From contig CAMNXF010000002.1 in assembly GCA_946567425.1 (NCBI GenBank), forward strand, positions 1 through 64,000: a stretch of 64,000 bases of DNA, given 5' to 3'. The first letter of the stretch is position 1, and each line of letters starts with the position of its first letter. Source of the DNA: an uncultured Clostridia bacterium. GTDB lineage: Bacteria > Bacillota > Clostridia > Oscillospirales > Ruminococcaceae. Positions 8,027 to 13,627 of the stretch are shown here, in pieces. The position numbers and the translations under genes are program-made. The notes beneath the pieces were generated by a model, which saw nothing but the letters and a program-made list of their open reading frames with translations, did no database searches and was not told the origin of the DNA.

Positions 8027-9001
8027 ATGGCTTTGGATAAAAGATTTTTTGAGACGGCGCAGAAGCGGCTCGCGAGCCGGCGGGCGGCAAACAAACAAAC
8101 CGAGGACAGCCGCCGCATGGAAATTCACGGCAGGATACCGAAGTACTGCGAGCTGGAAATACGGCTCGCCGATACAATGACGGATATAGTCGCCGCCGTC
8201 GCCGCGAAAGCGCCCGATTCGGACGTTCGGGTGCGGGAGGCGGTGAGCAGCAACCTCGAGATACAGCGCGAAATGGAACGGCTGCTTGTCGAGAACGGCT
8301 ATCCCGCAAATTATCTCGCGCCGATATTCACCTGCGAAAAATGCCGCGATACGGGAACCGTCGACGGCAAATGGTGCGAGTGCTTCAACAGGCTGCTGAA
8401 CGTCGCCGCCGCCGAGGACCTCAATTCGCATTCGCCGCTGCGGCTGAGCTCGTTTGAGACATTCAGGCTCGACCTTTACCCTACGGCGGTCGACCCCGAA
8501 TTCGGCGAAACTCCGCGCAGTATCATGATGAAGAATTACGACGAATGCAGACGGTTCGCGAACGATTTTAACGGCAAGGGCTACGGGCTGTTCATGATGG
8601 GGAACACGGGGCTGGGCAAAACACATTTGTCGCTTGCGGTCGCCAACGAGCTTATCCGCAAGGGCTTCTGCGTCATCTACGGCTCGGTGCCCGAGCTGCT
8701 GAGACGGCTCGACAAGGAGCAGTTCAAGAACGCCGAGGGCGACACAATGGAGCTTGTCACGGGCTGCGAGCTGCTTATCCTCGACGACCTCGGCGCAGAA
8801 AACAACACCGACCGCTACACCGCGCTGCTCTACGAGATGATAAACGCGCGGCAGAGCCGTTCGCTGCCCATGATAATCAACACCAACCTCGAAATGGCAC
8901 AGATAAAGGCGCGCTATCAGGACAGGCTGTGGTCGAGATTGTTCAGCATGAGAGTGCTTATCTTCCGCGGCGACGACAACAGGCTGAAAATAAACGGATA
9001 A
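8027..9001 (+). CDS. DnaC/DnaI-type helicase loader ATPase
   Basis: A 324-residue AAA+ protein with Walker A GNTGLGKT at 192-199 and Walker B LLILDDLGAE near 245-254. A Cys cluster (C103, C106, C117, C119) precedes the ATPase domain, as in loaders that bind zinc. It probably loads the replicative helicase together with the DnaD-like protein encoded just upstream. The start has GAGG about 8 bases before the ATG. Confidence 0.85.
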   Translation: MALDKRFFETAQKRLASRRAANKQTEDSRRMEIHGRIPKYCELEIRLADTMTDIVAAVAAKAPDSDVRVREAVSSNLEIQREMERLLVENGYPANYLAPIFTCEKCRDTGTVDGKWCECFNRLLNVAAAEDLNSHSPLRLSSFETFRLDLYPTAVDPEFGETPRSIMMKNYDECRRFANDFNGKGYGLFMMGNTGLGKTHLSLAVANELIRKGFCVIYGSVPELLRRLDKEQFKNAEGDTMELVTGCELLILDDLGAENNTDRYTALLYEMINARQSRSLPMIINTNLEMAQIKARYQDRLWSRLFSMRVLIFRGDDNRLKING

Positions 9002-9036
9002 TTTTGCCGCTACGGCATTTAATTTGGAGGTAAACT

Positions 9037-10122
9037 ATGGGAAAACTTAAAATCGGTATCCTTACAAGCGGCGGCGACTGCCCCGGACTTAACGCGACCA
9101 TTCGCGGCGTCGCAAAGGCGACCTACGAGACCTTCGGCGACGACAAGGTGGAGATAATCGGCATTCACGACGGGTATCACGGGCTTATCCACGGCGATTA
9201 CAAGATAATGTCTCCGTCCGATTTCTCGGGAATTCTGACGACGGGCGGTACTATCCTCGGCACGAAGCGCACGCCCTACAAGATGATGCAGATAATCGAG
9301 GACGACAACGTTGACAAGGTCAAGGAGATGAAGCAGACCTACAAGGAGCTTAAGCTCGACTGTCTGTTCACGCTCGGCGGCAACGGCACTCACAAGACCG
9401 CGAATATGCTCTCCGAGGAGGGCTTGAACGTTATCGGACTGCCCAAGACTATCGACAACGACATTTACGGCACGGACGTTACGTTCGGGTTTCACACCGC
9501 CGTCGACATAGGAACGGAGGTCATCGACCGCATACACACCACCGCAAACTCCCACAGCCGCATTATGGTCATCGAGATAATGGGCAACAAGGCGGGCTGG
9601 CTTACGCTGTACAGCGGCGTTGCGGGCGGCGCGGACATTATCCTTATCCCCGAGATACCGTTCGACATTGACAAGGTGGCAAAGGCTTGCCAGAGACGCG
9701 CGGACGCGGGCAAGGAGTTCTCTATCCTCGCGGTCGCGGAGGGAGCGTTCGACGTCGAGGAGGCTAAGCTCAAGAAAAAGGAGCGGGCAAAGGCGCGTGC
9801 GGAGCGCGGCGAGGTCACGGCGACAACGCGTATCGCAAAGACTATCGAGGAAAAAACGGGGCTTGAGACCAGAACGGTCGTTCCCGGGCATATTTTGCGC
9901 GGCGGCTCGCCCTCGGCTTACGACAGACTGCTCGCAACGCAGTTCGGCGCTCACGCGGCGCGGCTGCTCAAGCAGGAGAAGTTCGGCTTTACCGTTGCCA
10001 TGGTCGACGGCAAGATAACCGAAAATCCCCTCGGCGACGTCGCCATGAAAACCAAGTTCGTCACCGACGACAGCCAGATAGTTAAGACCGCGCGGGATAT
10101 CGGTATTTCCTTCGGCGATTAA
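9037..10122 (+). CDS. pfkA: 6-phosphofructokinase (predicted ATP-dependent)
   Basis: The 361-residue enzyme phosphorylates fructose 6-phosphate in glycolysis. It has the nucleotide loop TSGGDCPGLNA (10-20), GGNGT at 114-118 and PKTIDNDIYG at 136-145, and HILRGGSPSAYDR for sugar binding. The residue after N116 is Gly (G117), which in this family favours ATP; pyrophosphate enzymes have Asp there. K137 is the residue usually seen in pyrophosphate enzymes, so the pair Gly/Lys is mixed. It is preceded by GGAGG and sits 35 bp after the helicase-loader gene. Confidence 0.93.
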   Translation: MGKLKIGILTSGGDCPGLNATIRGVAKATYETFGDDKVEIIGIHDGYHGLIHGDYKIMSPSDFSGILTTGGTILGTKRTPYKMMQIIEDDNVDKVKEMKQTYKELKLDCLFTLGGNGTHKTANMLSEEGLNVIGLPKTIDNDIYGTDVTFGFHTAVDIGTEVIDRIHTTANSHSRIMVIEIMGNKAGWLTLYSGVAGGADIILIPEIPFDIDKVAKACQRRADAGKEFSILAVAEGAFDVEEAKLKKKERAKARAERGEVTATTRIAKTIEEKTGLETRTVVPGHILRGGSPSAYDRLLATQFGAHAARLLKQEKFGFTVAMVDGKITENPLGDVAMKTKFVTDDSQIVKTARDIGISFGD

Positions 10123-10125
10123 GCG

Positions 10126-10965
10126 TCACGCGCGGACGGGAGCGTGCTTCTCCCTAGCGACCGCCGCTCTTATCGAGCCGCCGTTGAGAATTACGGGCGA
10201 ACGCTCGCAGGAGCACATCGCGATAACGCGGTCGTAGACGCGCGCGAGAGCGAGATTGTCGGGCTGCTTCATCATTTCGGGGGAGAGGTTGGTGGTGACG
10301 ATAAGCGGCTTGCCCGAACGCGCTCTGGTGTCGATAATTTCAAACAGCAGCTCGTTGCTGCGCTCGGTGGATTTGGTCGTGCCGAAGTCGTCGAGGACAA
10401 GCAGGTCGACCTTGGCGACGCGTTCAAAAACGCTGTCCGCCTTGGCGAAATCCCCCGCGCTCCGCAGCAGCGGCAGCATAATCGTGAGCCACACGTCGTA
10501 ACCCCGCTCCACAAGCTCGTTGGCGATACAGCACGCCGCGAACGTCTTGCCCGTGCCGACTGTTCCCATAAACAGCAAGCCCTTGTTTTCCGACAGCATT
10601 GCGGCGAAATTCCCGCAATACCATTTCGCGGTATCAACCGCTTTAGGACAGGAGCCGTTATCCGCCGCGAAATTCAGCCTGCGGTACGCCGCGTCGCCGA
10701 TACATTTCTCGCGGCGATACTCAATTATCTGCCGCCGCCGAGCTTCCTCCTCGGCGGCTTTTTCGGCGTTTAAACGCGCCGCTTCGCATTCGCAGGTCTG
10801 CCCGAAAAGCACCTGCCTGCCGCCTATCTCGCGGTAGCTCTGCTTGGGAGTTCGGCATTTTCCGCAGTACAGCAGACCGTTTTCCTCGTAGTCGCCGTCG
10901 CTGCGGACGGTGTTTATCAGCGACGTCTGCGCCAAATTCAACATAATTTCATCGTAAATATTCAT
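10126..10965 (-). CDS. Phage/element-type DnaC-like ATPase
   Basis: A second helicase-loader type AAA+ protein of 279 residues. C34, C37, C58 and C60 form a zinc-like cluster; a charged helix follows, then Walker A GTVGTGKT at 134-141 and Walker B LLVLDDFGTT. It differs clearly from the plus-strand loader at 8027. The gene for a replication initiator lies upstream on the same strand, so the two form a replication module of a phage or integrative element. It converges on pfkA with 3 bp between the stops. Confidence 0.8.
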   Translation of the reverse strand: MNIYDEIMLNLAQTSLINTVRSDGDYEENGLLYCGKCRTPKQSYREIGGRQVLFGQTCECEAARLNAEKAAEEEARRRQIIEYRREKCIGDAAYRRLNFAADNGSCPKAVDTAKWYCGNFAAMLSENKGLLFMGTVGTGKTFAACCIANELVERGYDVWLTIMLPLLRSAGDFAKADSVFERVAKVDLLVLDDFGTTKSTERSNELLFEIIDTRARSGKPLIVTTNLSPEMMKQPDNLALARVYDRVIAMCSCERSPVILNGGSIRAAVAREKHAPVRA

Positions 10966-11000
10966 CTCAATACCTCACAATTTCACTATTGCAGCCGCGC

Positions 11001-11031
11001 GGAATTGCCGCTGCTTTTCGCCGGCAATTCC
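11001..11031 (-). repeat. 10-bp hairpin between the replication genes
   Basis: GGAATTGCCG and CGGCAATTCC form a perfect stem with an 11-base loop. No T-run follows, so it may be an mRNA stability or processing signal between the initiator and the DnaC-like gene. Confidence 0.5.
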
Positions 11032-11062
11032 ATAAGCCGAATCAGGTGCGGCGGCTCTCCGC

Positions 11063-11848
11063 TTAATCATACAGCGAAACCTCGTAGTCCGCCGCAGTCG
11101 GAACGGCTTTTGCTTTTGCGGCGCCGTAGTTCTCCGAGTATGCTCCCGAAACGATTTTCGCAAGATTATCGGGCTTCATTATCCACTCGAAGTTCGCTTT
11201 GAACCTGCCGCTTCTGCCGCTTAAAAAGTCGCTTTGCTCTACAAGCGAAAACAACTCCTCAAAAGTCATACCGCCCATAATTGCGGTCGCTTTGCTTATA
11301 AGCTCCGCTTTGTGCTGAACGGCGATATTCGGCTTGATACTTGGTAAGCTCTTGCAGATCCCGTTGTATTTGCCGACAACAAAAGCAACATTATTTTCCG
11401 CGAAAGCCACCGCTTCTTCGGCTTCTTCTTTTCTTGTATTATTATTTAATAATGTAGGGCGGTTAATATCTTGTGCGTTATCGGGTTGATAACTGTTTAA
11501 TGTATCGGTGAAAATCTCGTTGTTGTTGAAGTTGCCGTCAAGCAGATTATCGTAATTATTCACGGTAATAACGCTGATTTTCGACTGCACCGAAACAGTT
11601 ATGTCACCGGTTGATTTGAGGTGAGCGAGCGCGGTCTTGACCTGTTGTATCGTAAGTTGATTTTCTGCTGCTAACTCGGGAATTGTCGTGACGAACTGCC
11701 CGCGATGTATTTTGAAACCGCGCACCGTTTCATCTTCCCAAGAAGCTCCCAACAGAATATGCAGAAAAACCGCGCGTGTGTTCAGCTTGCCGTACCAAGT
11801 CCATTCGCGGATTTTCCGCGGCAGCTGTATAAAGCCCGTATTGTTCAT
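11063..11848 (-). CDS. Phage-type replication initiator (DnaD-like organisation)
   Basis: The 261-residue protein opens MNNTGFIQLPRKIREWTWYG, a pattern of phage and element replisome-organiser proteins with an N-terminal winged helix (residues about 10-95: RGQFVTTIPELAAENQLTIQ). A polar linker follows and then a C-terminal segment with FLSGRSGRFKANFEWIMKPDN, typical of phage replication proteins. The start at 11848 has GAAAGGAAGTG before it; an upstream in-frame start is possible but lacks this site. With the downstream DnaC-like gene it is a replication module left from a mobile element. Confidence 0.75.
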   Translation of the reverse strand: MNNTGFIQLPRKIREWTWYGKLNTRAVFLHILLGASWEDETVRGFKIHRGQFVTTIPELAAENQLTIQQVKTALAHLKSTGDITVSVQSKISVITVNNYDNLLDGNFNNNEIFTDTLNSYQPDNAQDINRPTLLNNNTRKEEAEEAVAFAENNVAFVVGKYNGICKSLPSIKPNIAVQHKAELISKATAIMGGMTFEELFSLVEQSDFLSGRSGRFKANFEWIMKPDNLAKIVSGAYSENYGAAKAKAVPTAADYEVSLYD

Positions 11849-11876
11849 AAAAGCACTTCCTTTCTGCACCTATTAT

Positions 11877-11929
11877 ATAATAGCCGTTACTGCAAAAAGC
11901 TGCAAATTTTTTCCTGCAGATATTTGCAG
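11877..11929 (-). promoter_or_regulatory. Promoter with four TGCA boxes before the element replication genes
   Basis: TTGCAG (11900-11905), a 17-bp spacer and TATTAT (11877-11882) form a minus-strand promoter. TGCA occurs at 11891, 11901, 11915 and 11925, that is at spacings 10, 14 and 10, and CTGCAAAT/ATTTGCAG form a dyad. This looks like an operator or initiator-binding site. From here to tRNA-fMet (11930-12110) I see only a 22-codon ORF at 11977 with a GGAG site and no clear gene. Confidence 0.5.
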
Positions 11930-12124
11930 AACAGTATGTGGTATTATTTATCAAAGAGGACGACGGAGCATAGGAAATGGAAACTGATTTGCCGCGGCTG
12001 CATTACCGCGCGGTTTCACGGCAAAACAATTGCTGCAAAGAGTAAGTTTCAACTTTTGAAAATCGTGATTATTAGAAATGTGTTAGAAAAAGCGGCGGTG
12101 TCAGAGGTTTAAAGGCAAAAAAAA

Positions 12125-12149
12125 CCGCTCAAACTCCTTGTTCAAGCGG
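12125..12149 (-). terminator. Terminator of the initiator tRNA
   Basis: CCGCT...AGCGG with further AAC/GTT pairs, followed on the minus strand by eight T residues. Confidence 0.8.
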
Positions 12150-12158
12150 CTTAAACTA

Positions 12159-12235
<77 letters not shown>

Positions 12236-12273
12236 ATATTTGCGTCGTAACACTACGTCACTCAACAAAAGAT

Positions 12274-12302
12274 ATTATATCACATTTGAGTAGATTTGTC
12301 AA
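12274..12302 (-). promoter_or_regulatory. Sigma-A promoter of tRNA-fMet
   Basis: TTGACA, 17-bp spacer ending TGTGA, TATAAT. Confidence 0.9.
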
Positions 12303-12424
12303 GGGTTTTTTCAAAAAAAATCAAAAAATTTTAAAATATTGAAATGCAAAGGCAGCACAGAACAAAAAGCAAGTGTCTTATTCCTTTTTATGCGGAATTT
12401 GGCGAGGTTTCGACCGACATTCCC

Positions 12425-12631
12425 TTAAAAGTAAAACAGCTCCTCAAACTTTTTATCGAGCGCTATGCACAGTATAAGCGCCAGCTTTGCGGTCGGGTTG
12501 AACTGCCCTGTTTCGATCGAGCTTATTGTGTTGCGCGAAACCCCGACCGCAGCCGCAAGCTCGCTTTGCGACATTCCCTTTTCGGCTCGTGCCTGCTTGA
12601 GGTTGTTTTTCAGTATCAGCTTATCTCCCAT
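12425..12631 (-). CDS. Xre-family HTH regulator
   Basis: A 68-residue protein that is almost only a helix-turn-helix domain: LKQARAEKGMSQSELAAAVG then VSRNTISSIETGQFNPTA, as in the YgzD-like group. It is the last gene of a three-gene minus-strand operon behind two small membrane proteins. Three repeated CCAAGTTTACTTGG sites at the operon promoter are its likely target, implying autoregulation; this is inferred from layout. Confidence 0.88.
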   Translation of the reverse strand: MGDKLILKNNLKQARAEKGMSQSELAAAVGVSRNTISSIETGQFNPTAKLALILCIALDKKFEELFYF

Positions 12632-12632
12632 A

Positions 12633-12947
12633 TTACACCCCGAAGTATTTGCAGAAATACATTACCGCCCAAAGCACTCCCGCTGCGCCGAAAATGATAC
12701 CCAAAATAATATAGCGGCGGTGCTTTATCTTAATAAAGCGGTAAATGTTTCCGACCGCCGCGGCTATCGCCAGCGTTGCGGAATAGTCCTCGACAGGCAT
12801 ATTCCTTTCGAGCCGCGTATACGAGAACACAACCAGACAAACAAACATTGCCAGAATTATCCAGAACATCGACCTGTCCTGAATAAAGGTCTCCATTTCA
12901 TCGGAGCGTTCCGCTCTTGCCTTTTCGAGTATTTCTTCCTTTTTCAT
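12633..12947 (-). CDS. Small membrane protein (DUF6442-like), paralog 1
   Basis: A 104-residue protein beginning KKEEILEKARAERSDEMETF, then three hydrophobic segments (about residues 28-46, 58-72 and 80-98), ending CKYFGV. The topology and the partner Xre gene match the DUF6442-like group, whose function is unknown. It is about half identical to the next gene upstream (13039-13353), so the pair arose by tandem duplication. Stop and next start are one base apart, indicating co-transcription with the regulator. Confidence 0.75.
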   Translation of the reverse strand: MKKEEILEKARAERSDEMETFIQDRSMFWIILAMFVCLVVFSYTRLERNMPVEDYSATLAIAAAVGNIYRFIKIKHRRYIILGIIFGAAGVLWAVMYFCKYFGV

Positions 12948-13038
12948 ATTGCCCTCCTTAATGCTCCAAAAAACCTTGCCGCAGCAAAATCCGTAACCGC
13001 CACGGGTACTGTTCCCATTATTCGGTCTCGGTTTATTG

Positions 13039-13353
13039 TCACACTCCGAAAAAATTACAGAAAAATATCACAGCGAATATTACTCCGCCTATACCGAAAG
13101 CGATCCCTTGAAAAAAATAACGGTAACTCCTGACCTTTGAGCAGCGGTAAAAGCTCCCTGCAGAGATAGCGAGATTTACAGTCGCAAGGTAGTCCTCGAT
13201 ATGCTGACCGTTTATGAGACGGGTCAACGCGAACACAAGACAGCACACGATCAGTATCACAATAATCCACAGCATCGACTTGTCGTTAAAATGCTGCTCC
13301 ATTTCGTCGGACTGCTCCGCTCTTGCCCTTTCGAGTATTTCTTCCTTTTTCAC
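13039..13353 (-). CDS. Small membrane protein (DUF6442-like), paralog 2
   Basis: Starting at GTG 13353, six bases after GGAGGTG, the protein is 104 residues, exactly the length of paralog 1, and opens with the same KKEEILERARAEQSDEME segment. An upstream ATG in frame would add nine residues but overlaps the ribosome site and an operator. Three membrane segments and the ending CNFFGV match paralog 1. It is the first gene of the Xre operon. Confidence 0.75.
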   Translation of the reverse strand: MKKEEILERARAEQSDEMEQHFNDKSMLWIIVILIVCCLVFALTRLINGQHIEDYLATVNLAISAGSFYRCSKVRSYRYFFQGIAFGIGGVIFAVIFFCNFFGV

Positions 13354-13376
13354 AGTAACACCTCCAAAATTGTTTG

Positions 13377-13448
13377 CCAAGTTTACTTGGTAATTTTATT
13401 ATAGCACTGCCAAGTTTACTTGTCAAGAGCTTTGCCAAGTTTTCTTGG
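13377..13448 (-). promoter_or_regulatory. Xre-operon promoter with three operator copies
   Basis: A perfect promoter (TTGACA at 13421-13426, 17-bp spacer, TATAAT at 13398-13403) is overlaid by three copies of the dyad CCAAGTTTACTTGG: 13377-13390 (downstream of -10), 13410-13423 (spacer and -35 edge) and 13435-13448 (upstream, with one change in the centre). Occupied sites would block polymerase directly. Confidence 0.88.
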
Positions 13449-13473
13449 AATATTGTGAAACATTCACAATATT
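13449..13473 (+). promoter_or_regulatory. Second operator-like dyad in the divergent region
   Basis: AATATTGTGAA and TTCACAATATT form a perfect 11-bp inverted repeat with a 3-bp centre. It abuts the third CCAAG operator and lies 60 bp upstream of the methylase promoter -35 box. Confidence 0.65.
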
Positions 13474-13534
13474 GCAAAACGAAAAATATGCACCGTGCAC
13501 AACTCCTTTTAAGCAAATGATGTCACAAAAGCGC

Positions 13535-13563
13535 TTGACAATGAGGAATAAATATGTTACTAT
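13535..13563 (+). promoter_or_regulatory. Sigma-A promoter of the HsdM-HsdS fusion gene
   Basis: TTGACA, 17-bp spacer, TACTAT, about 65 bp before the start codon. Confidence 0.75.
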
Positions 13564-13627
13564 TGTATTAAAAGGTTCATGTGGAAACAGCGGATACGCA
13601 TAATAAACGGAGATCAGAGGACATACA

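Noticed and set aside
7059-8309. Minus-strand open frame of 416 codons over the dnaD-dnaC genes
   Set aside because: It lies opposite two genes with clear domains and translates into an Arg/Leu-rich sequence without motifs.
9019-9954. Minus-strand 311-codon frame
   Set aside because: Antisense to phosphofructokinase; no ribosome site or recognisable domain.
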